Shown piece by piece: positions 1 through 7,942 of a DNA stretch of 64,000 nt; position 1 is the stretch's first letter; each line of letters opens with the position of its first letter. The DNA is taken from the NCBI RefSeq assembly GCF_022758295.1, contig NZ_JALDWJ010000001.1:310001-374000 (forward strand), read 5' to 3'. The DNA is from Lysobacter sp. CFH 32150 (lineage in GTDB: Bacteria > Pseudomonadota > Gammaproteobacteria > Xanthomonadales > Xanthomonadaceae). Below the pieces are notes generated by a model that made no database searches, was not told where the DNA came from, and worked only from the letters and a program-made list of their open reading frames with translations. The translations under genes were made by a program, and so were the position numbers.

Positions 1-1140
1 TTCGCCAGTACCGGCATCAAACGCCCCACCCGTGATCTGCCCGAGGTCATTGATGTCGTTGGCGAAGATCAGCTCACCGGAATAACCGGGCGCTGCATCG
101 TTGAGGTCGGTCATGACCCCGTCCTGCCAGAGGAAAGCATGGCAAATCGCGAAACCCGCACTGCACGACATGCCCACCACCTGGCGCCGCGCATTGATGC
201 CCAGCGCCTGGCTATACACATGGCCTGGAAGCGTACCGAGATCCTGGATACCGGAGTCCCGCGTCCACAGGAACGCGTGCGCACGGAATGAACCCGGCGT
301 GGCACCACCCGGATAATTCGCGAAGCCGATCACGTCGCCTTGCTGGTTGATCGACATCGGCGTATTCCACGCGACTCCGCCGATATTGCCGAGATCAGTC
401 ACCGTGTCGTTTTCCCAGAGCACCATGTGCTTCGCACTGAACCTGCCGACGGCGCGGTCGCAGATTCCCGAGATGCCGACGACTTGTCCCTTGTCGTTGA
501 TCGCGGTGGCCGCACTGGTCGAATCCGAGGGCAGCGACAGCAACTGTTTGACCTTGCCTTCCTCCGGGCCCCAGATGACGGCCTGGAACTGCAGCACCTG
601 CGGCGCGACGCAAGTCGGATCGTGCACCGCGTTTTCCGCCCACCCGACCACCTGGCCACGGTTGTTGGAACCGGTGGCAATGCCGTTGTTGCCGCCCAGC
701 GTCGGCAGCGCTTTCATCACATTGTCCTGCCACACGAAGCCGAGACAGGTGTTTCCGGTCACTGAAGGGAAGAAAGCGGAGCAACTCCAGGCTTCTCCCA
801 GGGGATCGACCTGGTCGGTTTCGGCAAAGCCTGAAATCAGGCCGCTGTTGTTCTTCACCGGCCAGGCCACGTTGCTGTTGGCGCCGCCGAGCGTGCCGAG
901 ATCCGTCGGCACCCTATTCCTCCACAAGGTAGCGTGTACGGCGGCCCCGTCTTCCACGCTGGAAAAACCGGTGATCCAGCCACGATTGTTGATGCTGTTC
1001 CCCGCACTGCTCGTTCCGTCGAGCAAAGGCAAGTGGTCGATCTGATAGACGGGTTGGCTGTCCGCAGCGATCGCTGCCGGCGCGGCCATCAGACAGGCAA
1101 CGCACGCAACGGCGAGCATGGCGTGTTGAATCTGACGCAT
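1..1140 (-). CDS. HAF-repeat exported protein (partial, C-terminus off the left edge)
   Basis: The frame is open from ATG at 1140 to the window edge (380 codons, no stop). The N-terminus has a signal peptide (MRQIQHAM followed by a hydrophobic run ending APAAIAADS). The rest is built from about six degenerate 45-60 residue repeats of the HAF type: a HAFLW or VLW start, a TDLGTLGG-like turn, then IN-x-x-GQVVG. Examples are DLGTLGGANS, ALPTLGGNNG, DLGNIGGVAW and DLGTLPGHVY. HAF repeats are seen in exported proteins and probably form beta-propeller blades; no enzymatic role is known. The protein is probably secreted or surface-exposed. The gene has no obvious operon partner, since the next gene (1413) is divergent. 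The start is supported by GGAG about 9 nt upstream. Confidence 0.85.
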   Translation of the reverse strand, partial: MRQIQHAMLAVACVACLMAAPAAIAADSQPVYQIDHLPLLDGTSSAGNSINNRGWITGFSSVEDGAAVHATLWRNRVPTDLGTLGGANSNVAWPVKNNSGLISGFAETDQVDPLGEAWSCSAFFPSVTGNTCLGFVWQDNVMKALPTLGGNNGIATGSNNRGQVVGWAENAVHDPTCVAPQVLQFQAVIWGPEEGKVKQLLSLPSDSTSAATAINDKGQVVGISGICDRAVGRFSAKHMVLWENDTVTDLGNIGGVAWNTPMSINQQGDVIGFANYPGGATPGSFRAHAFLWTRDSGIQDLGTLPGHVYSQALGINARRQVVGMSCSAGFAICHAFLWQDGVMTDLNDAAPGYSGELIFANDINDLGQITGGAFDAGTGE

Positions 1141-1412
1141 GGCACTCTCCTTGAGATGGGTTGTGGAAATAACCGCTCCAGGGAACGGTTTTTTGCGGAT
1201 GCAACCTCCCGCGCGGCCTGTCCGAGTGCTCGGACCCGCTGTTACTTCCCTGCATTCAATGTGGAAGGGAGGCTCGATCCTCCACGTTCAGCGTCGCGCA
1301 ATTCGATGCGGATTACTCGCCGTTTCCGGACAACATCACCAGCGGCAATGCAGCGCACTGGCGACGCATGCGCAGCGCGATTAATCTTCGATCAAAAGGC
1401 GCGGGAGCAGAC

Positions 1413-2120
1413 ATGCGCAGGGCACGATGGTTGTTCATCGCATTCGCAATGGCAGGCTGTGCACATGCACCGTCGACCCTTCCAGCGGACGCGTTGTTGC
1501 AACAGGCCATCGATGCCGCCGGAGGCGAAGCAGCGTTATCGCAGGCGCAAGTGCTGGCATGGACTGGCGAAGCGGTGGTAGTGGCTGATGGGCAACGCAT
1601 CGAACTCGGCGTCGACACCAGCGTTGAACCCTTCACGCAGGCGCGCTCGGATACCTGGCTGCGGGATCGAGGTCGAAGCACCCTGCGCAGCCTGGAAATA
1701 GACGGTAACCAGGGCTGGATGACGCGCGGCGAACAACGCACTGCGATGCCTATCGCCATGCAGCGACACGAGCGTGCGCAATACGCTGTCTACGGATTGA
1801 TGCGACTGGTGACGCTGCGCGATGCCGGCGCCAATGTGCAAGCGTTACCGGATGACGTGGATGGCTTGCACGGTCTGCGCGTCTCGCATCCGCACGCACC
1901 GACGGCAGAGCTGTACTTCCATGGCGATGGGCGCCTCGCCTATCTGACCAACAGCGTTCCAGCCCCTGACGGCGATGGCAGCGTGGCGCAACGCTTCGAT
2001 TTCGAAGGCACTATCGAAGCCGACGGCGTACGCTGGCCCCGGACACTGCGGATCAGCCAGTCAGGGCAACCCTATTTCGAACTGCACCTGCTTACGTTCC
2101 ATGCCACGCCGAACCAGTAA
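1413..2120 (+). CDS. Putative lipoprotein with LolA-like N-terminus
   Basis: Codes for 235 residues. An upstream in-frame ATG at 1368 exists, but 1413 is preferred because it gives a clean lipoprotein signal (RR, then IAFAMAGC with the lipidated Cys at 16) and a GGGAG ribosome site 8 nt upstream. The mature part begins with ALLQQAIDAAGG, the helix typical of outer-membrane lipoprotein-sorting-like (LolA/LolB fold) proteins, and continues as alternating beta strands with no catalytic motif. It probably sits in the inner leaflet of the outer membrane and may bind lipid, but this is inference from the fold-like pattern. It is convergent with the PEBP gene, with 12 bp between stops. Confidence 0.7.
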   Translation: MRRARWLFIAFAMAGCAHAPSTLPADALLQQAIDAAGGEAALSQAQVLAWTGEAVVVADGQRIELGVDTSVEPFTQARSDTWLRDRGRSTLRSLEIDGNQGWMTRGEQRTAMPIAMQRHERAQYAVYGLMRLVTLRDAGANVQALPDDVDGLHGLRVSHPHAPTAELYFHGDGRLAYLTNSVPAPDGDGSVAQRFDFEGTIEADGVRWPRTLRISQSGQPYFELHLLTFHATPNQ

Positions 2121-2132
2121 CTGCAGGCCTCA

Positions 2133-2720
2133 TCACTTGTCGCGCTGGTAAGTCCCGATCAATTCCGCCTGCGCAAGCACATGTCCTTCAATCGCCTTGA
2201 GCAGCTGCCCTTTGTCCGGTTGGCCGAGGTCGGCCAGCACGATGTCGAGCGCATAGAGCTTGTGGAAATAGCGATGCCGGCCGATGGGTGGACAAGGCCC
2301 GCCGTAACCCGTGCGCTTCCAGTCGTTGATACCTTCGCGCGTCCCCGCGGGCAGCTGTGCCGCGTCCACGCCTGCGGGCAATCCGTCCGTCCCAGCCGGC
2401 AGGTTGTAGAGCACCCAGTGCACCCAGGTCATGCGCGGCGCAGCTGGGTCGGGGGCGTCCGGGTCATCCACGATCAGAGCGAGACTCTTGGTACCGGCGG
2501 GCAAGCCGGACCAGTGCAATGGCGGGGACACGTCCTTGCCATCGCAGGTATGCGGCGTGGGAATCGGCGCGTTCGTAGCAAAAGCCGACGAACTCAGGGT
2601 GAAGGGCATGACCGCCTCCTTACCTTTGCTGATGGCCGCTGCCTCCTCTCCCTTGCTGCATGAGGCAGACAGCGCAATCGCGAGGAACATCGCGCCAAAT
2701 ATGGATCGATCAGGCGCCAT
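2133..2720 (-). CDS. YbhB/YbcL family Raf-kinase-inhibitor-like (PEBP) lipoprotein
   Basis: A 195-residue member of the phosphatidylethanolamine-binding protein fold. Family marks visible are SPPLHWSGLP, LALIVDDPDAPDP, WVHWVLYNLP, the GGPCPPIGRHRYFHKLYALD block and a C-terminal helix ending ELIGTYQR. These form the anion-binding pocket (DPDAP, GPCPP and HRY segments). Residues 1-21 are a lipoprotein signal with lipobox LSASC (Cys21). A GTG three codons upstream (2729) is possible, but ATG 2720 has GAGG at an 8 nt spacing. The bacterial family has no settled function; small-molecule or lipid-head-group binding is likely. Confidence 0.9.
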   Translation of the reverse strand: MAPDRSIFGAMFLAIALSASCSKGEEAAAISKGKEAVMPFTLSSSAFATNAPIPTPHTCDGKDVSPPLHWSGLPAGTKSLALIVDDPDAPDPAAPRMTWVHWVLYNLPAGTDGLPAGVDAAQLPAGTREGINDWKRTGYGGPCPPIGRHRYFHKLYALDIVLADLGQPDKGQLLKAIEGHVLAQAELIGTYQRDK

Positions 2721-2792
2721 GCGGGCCACCTCGAATTTCGAACCGGCACGATAGTACGCCGCTGGTTGTTTCCGCTCCGTTTACGCCGGAAG

Positions 2793-4109
2793 TTAGCCCG
2801 AAATTTCCCGCACTGCACGCAGCGCCTGCTGCACTTCTTCCGGTGTGTTGACCAGGCTTGGCGCGAGACGGGCGTAAGTAATTGCGTACGGGCTGGTGCT
2901 GGCGATGATGCGCTTTGCCAGCAACTGCCTGACCACGTCTTCCGGTCTGAGGCCGGCGACCTCGAAGGAGACGACGCCGGCAGACAGGTCGCCGGACGTC
3001 GGCGTATGCACTTTCACCTTCGCGTTATCCGCGAGGCCCGCCTTGAGTTCATCGTTGAGGCTGCGGATGCGGGCCGCGACGCGTGCGCGTCCCATCTGCT
3101 TGTGCATGCGGAATGCAGCGGCCGTGGCCCACTGGTGTTCGAAGGCGTGGAATCCGCCCGGCGCCACGCGATTGGCGTTGTTCGGCGTGGCCGGCGCGCG
3201 GTCCTGGGTCCATGCGACGTAGCTTTCGAAGTCGGTGAAGTTGGGAATGGTGGGCCGCAACCGGGCCCAGTTGTCGGCATTGGCCCAGACCAGGCCCGTG
3301 CCGCGCGGGGCGAACATCCATTTATGCGTACCGGCGCAAAAGTAGTCGCAGCCCATGGTGGCGATGGCCTCGTCGGCGGCGCCGATGCCGTGCACGCCGT
3401 CCACCACCAGCAGCACCGACGATCCTGCCCGTGCCCGCAGGGCCGCACTGATCTCGCGGATCGGCAGGCGGATGCCGGTGCTGGAATGCACCCATGTCAG
3501 ACCGACCACGCGGGTCTTGGGGCCAATGCCCTTGAGCAGGCGTTCGATGATGCTCTCGGTGGTCGCAGTGGCGGCCTCGTCGAACAACGCGGTCTTGCGC
3601 ATGCTCGCGCCGGCGCGTTCGGTGGCCAGCCGGATCGATTCGTGGTGCGAATAGTGGTCGTGCGTCGTTGCGAGCACCTCGTCGCCCGCCTGCAGCGGAA
3701 GCCCGTGATAAACCAGCGCGAGGCTTTCCGTCGTGCTGCGGGTCAGGCAGACGTCTTCCGCGCGTCCGCCCAGGTATTCGGCGATTTCGGCCTGGACCTG
3801 GAGTGGCAGGGTATGTGCGGGATCCTCGAACATCGCTTTTTCGACCACGAGGAAGGGATTGCGATCGATCGCGCGGCGGTAGGCATCGAGCGCATCACGC
3901 ACCGGCGCCGGATGGCTGGCGATGAAGAAGCTGGCGAAGTGGAGATACGTCGGATCCAGCACGAACTGGGCGCGCACTTTGTCCCAACTGGAAAGATCCG
4001 GCAGGACAGGCGTTTCCGCCGCGACGGCGGCCAGCAACCCTTGCGGGACCACGGCGGAAGCGGCGATGGCCGCCGGAACAATCATGAACTCGCGTCGCGT
4101 GATGGACAT
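2793..4109 (-). CDS. Tat-exported class V aminotransferase-fold PLP enzyme
   Basis: 438 residues. The N-terminus carries a twin-arginine signal (ITRREFMIVPAA, then AVVPQGLLAAVAAE), so the enzyme should be exported folded with its cofactor. The body is a class V aminotransferase / cysteine-desulfurase / isopenicillin-N-epimerase-like fold: LTRSTTESLALV binds the PLP phosphate, VVDGVHGIGA carries the ring-stacking Asp, and CAGTHKWMFAP carries the Schiff-base Lys263. The C-terminal small domain ends in TSPYAITYARLAPSL. The substrate is not known. ATG 4109 is chosen over the GTG at 4115 because GGAG lies 9 nt upstream of it. It lies 66 bp downstream of the HD gene and faces the same way; co-transcription is possible but not clear. 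Confidence 0.85.
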   Translation of the reverse strand: MSITRREFMIVPAAIAASAVVPQGLLAAVAAETPVLPDLSSWDKVRAQFVLDPTYLHFASFFIASHPAPVRDALDAYRRAIDRNPFLVVEKAMFEDPAHTLPLQVQAEIAEYLGGRAEDVCLTRSTTESLALVYHGLPLQAGDEVLATTHDHYSHHESIRLATERAGASMRKTALFDEAATATTESIIERLLKGIGPKTRVVGLTWVHSSTGIRLPIREISAALRARAGSSVLLVVDGVHGIGAADEAIATMGCDYFCAGTHKWMFAPRGTGLVWANADNWARLRPTIPNFTDFESYVAWTQDRAPATPNNANRVAPGGFHAFEHQWATAAAFRMHKQMGRARVAARIRSLNDELKAGLADNAKVKVHTPTSGDLSAGVVSFEVAGLRPEDVVRQLLAKRIIASTSPYAITYARLAPSLVNTPEEVQQALRAVREISG

Positions 4110-4179
4110 GGTCACCTACTCCCAGTGCCCCGCAGGGCTTCAGCAAGGGGAACGCCCGAAGGCGCGACAGCCGGACAAC

Positions 4180-4791
4180 TCAACGTTTCTCCGTCACCGC
4201 ACGACGCAGGTTGATGCGCGCCCGTGCATCGAGGCGTTCGTGGAAGAAATCGCTGAGGAAGATGCGCTCCCGCGCCAACAGGGCCTTGAGGAAACGGCGG
4301 CGATTGAGCTTGAACAACCATCCGGGAACGTGGCCACGGTACTCGGCGGCGATACCGCGGTCGTAGGCATCGAATGTCACCGGCTCCGCGCCGAGAATCG
4401 CCATGTCGCAATCGAGGAACAGCGCCGCATCACCGTCGACATCACCGGGCGCGAACTGGCCATGTCGGGCAGTGAGATGGATCAGTTCCGCGACACGTGC
4501 CGGATCGAGGCTTCGGTCCGGCAGCCAGCGCGCGATGTGGTCGACCGCAAGTTCAGCCGAACGCGTCTCGTTGTCGCGACGGCCTGCTTCATAGATCGCA
4601 TCGTGGTACAGCACGGCCAGATAGACCTCGGCCGGTTGCGTCCATCCTGGCCCTGCCGTGACGGCGTCGTAATGGCGCAGCACTTCCTGCACGTGCTGGA
4701 AGTTGTGATACGCGCGTGGTGGCGTCGCATAAGCCGCTTCCAGCGTGGTCTGCTGTTCGCGGGGGAGTACCAGTGGCGCGTCAGGCGTCAT
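4180..4791 (-). CDS. HD-superfamily metal-dependent phosphohydrolase-like protein
   Basis: 203 residues. The N-terminal YHNFQH (His29, His33) and the VLYHDAIYE motif (His63-Asp64), followed by DNETRSAELA, match the HD-superfamily group of predicted metal-dependent phosphohydrolases typified by COG4339. A further acidic metal ligand is probably in the LIHLTARH or LDCDMAILG region. The C-terminus (YRGHVPGWLFKLNRRRFLKALL) is basic. The protein is cytosolic, with no signal peptide. Its substrate is unknown for the family. It is the gene immediately upstream of the Tat aminotransferase. Confidence 0.85.
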   Translation of the reverse strand: MTPDAPLVLPREQQTTLEAAYATPPRAYHNFQHVQEVLRHYDAVTAGPGWTQPAEVYLAVLYHDAIYEAGRRDNETRSAELAVDHIARWLPDRSLDPARVAELIHLTARHGQFAPGDVDGDAALFLDCDMAILGAEPVTFDAYDRGIAAEYRGHVPGWLFKLNRRRFLKALLARERIFLSDFFHERLDARARINLRRAVTEKR

Positions 4792-4837
4792 TTGATTCCG
4801 CGGGATTTGGTGACCTTCCGGACCACGACTGACAAAG

Positions 4838-6628
4838 TCAGGAATGCAAAGTATCCAATGCCTCTGACGTTATCGTTGGCTGTGGCGTGAGCGGCACTTC
4901 GCCGGTGAATGCACAGACCCGGTTGCGGCCTTCCCGCTTGGCGCGATAGAGCATCTGGTCGGCGTGCGACAGCAGCTTCGCCAGGTCGTATCCGGACAAG
5001 GGGGTTCCGCTGACGCCGAAGCTCGCGGTAACAGTGAACACATGGCCACTTTCGCGAGTGTCGATGCTCGCGATTCTCACGCGGCAGTCCTCGGCCAGGC
5101 GCATGGCGCTCGCGGAGTCGTATCCATGTATCAGGATCGCGAACTCCTCACCACCGAGACGCCCGAGGTGGTCGACCCGGCGGCAAAGCGCCTTGCACGT
5201 GTCGGCCACGCGCTCGAGCACCCAGTCGCCCGTGATGTGGCCGTAGCTGTCGTTGATCGCCTTGAAGTGATCAAGGTCGAACATGACGAGTGCTGCCTGG
5301 TCGCCAATCTGCGCGCATCGCGCCAAGGTTTGCGTGGATTGCAGCGTGAAGTAATGGCGGTTGCAGATGCCGGTCAGCGCATCCGTTTCCGCCATGCGGC
5401 GAAGGGACGACTGCCTGCGCTTGATCCTGTACGCCCAGTAGCCAATCACGGTCAGCAGCATGACCAGCAGAACAACCACCAACCGGGTGTTCTGCGTAGC
5501 CTGCCTGTCCACGCGCTGTTGCAGTTGCAACACCTGGTTCTGGCGATTCAGCAGTTCGATCTGCTGGGTTTTTTGTTGCGTTTCGTGGCGCACGATCTGG
5601 TACGCCAGTTCGCGCGCCTTGACATCATTGAGATAAGCCTTATCGGCCCGGGCGAAGTTGCGGTAGTGCGAGAGTGCGGCCACCGGGTCGTGGCGACGCT
5701 CGGCGAGTTCGTACATGGTCTTGTACGCCATCACCAGTGGTGGCGAATTCGCGAGGCTGGCGCGTTCGGCGATCGCAGCCTGCGCATGCGCTTCGGCGCC
5801 GGCCATGTCGCCTTCTGCGAGCATGAGTTCCGCCAGTAGTGACTCGATCTCGCCGATCAGGCGCGGGTAGCGCGTGCTCTGCACTTCGGCCAAGTGGTTT
5901 TGGAGCATGAGGATCGCCTTGCCGCGTTGCCCCTGCGCCTCCCATTTGCGCGCAAGCGTGCCGCGGGCGAAGTTGGCTACCGCTTTCTCACCCTGCTCCA
6001 CGCACTTGTCGATCACCTGGATGATCGAGGAATCGGCCGGCAATGCATCGAGGTTCTGCAACGATTCGAGCCTGGCCTGCCCCGCGAAGCACAGCGTTCG
6101 CTCAGGCACCTTCTGGGCCAGTATCTGGTCGGCGTAATACAACCCGAGCTTGTATTGCCCGATCTGGTTGTACAGCAGTGCCGCGACGCCCAGCCCGTTC
6201 TGGCGCAACTCGGGATTCTTGACACGATCGATCAACGACAAGGTCTGGTCGAGCTGGCGCAGTCCTTCGGCGAACTGCCGAAGCAGCGCGTAGCTGTTCA
6301 CCATCAACGCGCCCGTGCGGAACTGCATCTCGACGTCGGAAGACGACTCGAGCAAGCGGCGTGAGTCCTGGATCGCGACCTCATAGTGCCCGGCGAAGAC
6401 TTGCGCGTAGGCATTGAGGAAGTCCAGTTGCTCCCGCTGTTTCAACGTGGCCTGTTGTCTTTGCACGTTGAGTTGCGACAGCAGCTGCTGGAATCGTTTT
6501 GGGTTCGAGCTGCGCACGCCCTCGGCCTCTTGCAGCAGTGCCTCGACCTGAGTCGAGGCACTGCCCAGCATCGGCATCAAGCAGAGGCTGGCTACGATCA
6601 GCCATGGCCTGAGAATGCGCACGAGCAT
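4838..6628 (-). CDS. TPR-containing membrane diguanylate cyclase (GGDEF)
   Basis: 596 residues. A signal peptide or first membrane helix at 1-25 is followed by a periplasmic helical TPR-like region (about 26-350) and a short coiled coil rich in Gln (KTQQIELLNRQNQVLQLQQ). A membrane helix follows (LVVVLLVMLLTVIGYWAY, about 375-395), and then a cytoplasmic GGDEF domain with the active motif GGEEF at 492-496. The inhibitory c-di-GMP site RxxD is present (RRVD, five residues before GGEEF). The enzyme should make c-di-GMP from two GTP in response to a periplasmic signal. The ribosome site AGGAAGC lies before ATG 6628. It starts only 31 bp after the borosin precursor stop and is probably in the same transcript. 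Confidence 0.92.
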   Translation of the reverse strand: MLVRILRPWLIVASLCLMPMLGSASTQVEALLQEAEGVRSSNPKRFQQLLSQLNVQRQQATLKQREQLDFLNAYAQVFAGHYEVAIQDSRRLLESSSDVEMQFRTGALMVNSYALLRQFAEGLRQLDQTLSLIDRVKNPELRQNGLGVAALLYNQIGQYKLGLYYADQILAQKVPERTLCFAGQARLESLQNLDALPADSSIIQVIDKCVEQGEKAVANFARGTLARKWEAQGQRGKAILMLQNHLAEVQSTRYPRLIGEIESLLAELMLAEGDMAGAEAHAQAAIAERASLANSPPLVMAYKTMYELAERRHDPVAALSHYRNFARADKAYLNDVKARELAYQIVRHETQQKTQQIELLNRQNQVLQLQQRVDRQATQNTRLVVVLLVMLLTVIGYWAYRIKRRQSSLRRMAETDALTGICNRHYFTLQSTQTLARCAQIGDQAALVMFDLDHFKAINDSYGHITGDWVLERVADTCKALCRRVDHLGRLGGEEFAILIHGYDSASAMRLAEDCRVRIASIDTRESGHVFTVTASFGVSGTPLSGYDLAKLLSHADQMLYRAKREGRNRVCAFTGEVPLTPQPTITSEALDTLHS

Positions 6629-6659
6629 GCTTGCTTCCTACAGGCTCGCCATTTCCAGC

Positions 6660-6938
6660 TTATTCCTGCTCCGGCGGCGTTTCTTCAGCAGGCTGATCCT
6701 CGCCGGGCTGGTCGTCGTCCTTACGCACCGGCTCGTCAGCCGGCCACACCACGCACAACATCTTCTCGCGGCCACCAAGCAAATCGTTCAGCGCAGCATT
6801 GTCGCGGTTGAGCAGCGCCTGGCGCTGGGCATCGTCGACATCGAGTGCCGCGACAGCCGCCGCATAGTCCGCAGCCGACAGCCGGGTCATTGCTGGGTTG
6901 TTGCCCAGTGTTTCAAGAAACTGGATGACGTTCGACAC
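6660..6938 (-). CDS. Putative split-borosin RiPP precursor peptide
   Basis: 92 residues when started at GTG 6938. The N-terminal 60 residues (MSNVIQFLETLGNNP, then helices with DVDDAQRQALLNRDNAALNDLL) look like the small helical borosin-binding domain found in SonA-type precursors and in the C-terminal leader of OphMA. A short hydrophobic segment (MLCVVWPADEP) follows at the position of the core, and then a strongly acidic tail rich in Pro, Glu and Asp. The hydrophobic Val-Val stretch is the most likely site of backbone N-methylation. The gene overlaps the end of the methyltransferase gene if started at ATG 6956, but the GTG has a far better ribosome site. Precursor assignment is inference from neighbour and layout. 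Confidence 0.75.
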   Translation of the reverse strand: MSNVIQFLETLGNNPAMTRLSAADYAAAVAALDVDDAQRQALLNRDNAALNDLLGGREKMLCVVWPADEPVRKDDDQPGEDQPAEETPPEQE

Positions 6939-6945
6939 AGTGTTT

Positions 6946-6953
6946 TCCCCCTT
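6946..6953 (-). promoter_or_regulatory. Strong Shine-Dalgarno deciding the precursor start
   Basis: AAGGGGGA lies 7 nt before GTG 6938. The in-frame ATG at 6956, which overlaps the upstream stop as ATGA, would put this purine run inside the coding region. The GTG start also gives the expected MSNV-type N-terminus of split borosin precursors. Confidence 0.65.
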
Positions 6954-7768
6954 CATTGTTGATCGGATGTTTCTGTACAGCTTGCTTCGAGATCCAGCGC
7001 AGCGATGCGGTCCAGCATCACCTGATTGCGCTGCATCGGCCGGGCCGGCGGAATCACCAGCGTCGTCTGCAGGCGAAGATCCGCATTCACAAGCCCCGAC
7101 AGCGGCATCCGCTCCATCCGCGGCACCGTGATGGGGAGCGTAGCAGCTTCGTAAGCGATGACTTCATGCGACAACGGGTAATCCTGCGCGAGCAGGTCAA
7201 CCAGCAGGCCTCGGTAAGCCGAGCCAGTGGCGAATCGGCGCAGCGAGCGGTCGCCCGCGATACCGATCTGCCAGAGCACGAGATAGGCCGAAGGATCGAT
7301 GCGGCGCTGGTAGAACATGAACTGGCTGGCCTCGTAGTGCTGGCAGCCGTACGTGCCCGGGTCTATGCCCAGGTCGGCATACAGGCAGTCTTCGGCCGAG
7401 ATGCCCGGCTCCATCTGGGCATCGAAGCCCTCGCCGCGCGCCAGGTCTATCGCCAGGTGGGGGACCAGGGCGAACACGCCCGGATGGCCGTAGAACACAC
7501 CGCACACACTGCGGCCGGCGCGCACCTCGGCGAGCATCGCCTCGACCATCTCCCGATAGGTCACCTGCCGCGACTTGCCCTCTGCGTAATAAGGCTGGAG
7601 GCTGCGGACGTCGGGGCGCAGCTCCTGCAACCAGAGTTCGACCAGCGGATCAGACACGAGGGCGAACACGACTTCCGCCTGTTCGATATGGCTGCGCGAA
7701 CGGGGACTGACGTGTGCGCCAAGCATCATTCCCAAACCGACGCAGGCGAGGCTGCCGTGCTTTGCCAT
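6953..7768 (-). CDS. Borosin-type peptide backbone alpha-N-methyltransferase
   Basis: 271 residues, starting MAKHGSLACVGLG. It belongs to the tetrapyrrole-methylase fold, but its motifs are those of borosin methyltransferases (OphMA, SonM). CGVFYGHPGVFALVPH, PGISAEDCLYADLGIDP, GCQHYEASQFMF and YLVLWQIGIAG align almost residue for residue with recalled OphMA sequence. PYYAEGKSRQVTY keeps the residues matching OphMA Tyr66, Arg72 and Tyr76, while the position of Tyr63 is Gln. These enzymes use SAM to methylate amide nitrogens of a ribosomal peptide. Unlike OphMA there is no fused precursor: the chain ends soon after the methylase domain, as in split systems. The start at 7768 aligns with the family; its ribosome site is weak. 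Confidence 0.9.
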   Translation of the reverse strand: MAKHGSLACVGLGMMLGAHVSPRSRSHIEQAEVVFALVSDPLVELWLQELRPDVRSLQPYYAEGKSRQVTYREMVEAMLAEVRAGRSVCGVFYGHPGVFALVPHLAIDLARGEGFDAQMEPGISAEDCLYADLGIDPGTYGCQHYEASQFMFYQRRIDPSAYLVLWQIGIAGDRSLRRFATGSAYRGLLVDLLAQDYPLSHEVIAYEAATLPITVPRMERMPLSGLVNADLRLQTTLVIPPARPMQRNQVMLDRIAALDLEASCTETSDQQ

Positions 7769-7862
7769 GGAATCACGCGATAGTGAGCAAGTCGGCAAAT
7801 TTACCGGCCCCACCCTGGCATTGCCATGTGCCGGACGTTACGGGTTGGCGCTAGATCGGCTC

Positions 7863-7887
7863 CACGATTTGGGGTTGCACGATTTGG
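7863..7887. repeat. Direct repeat upstream of the borosin operon
   Basis: CACGATTTGG occurs twice (7863-7872 and 7878-7887) with a 15 bp period, about 95 bp ahead of the methyltransferase start, in the 174 bp gap after the lipoprotein gene. It could be a regulator site; nothing else in the gap is recognisable. Confidence 0.4.
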
Positions 7888-7942
7888 ACCGGTTACCGCA
7901 GGTATCGTCGAACACGGCTTGCATCACTGACCCAGGGGCTGC

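Noticed and set aside
6953-7768. Cobalamin or siroheme (tetrapyrrole) methyltransferase
   Set aside because: The fold is the same, but the FYGHPGVF, SAEDCL and PYY-GKSR blocks match borosin methyltransferases, and the neighbours include no tetrapyrrole genes.
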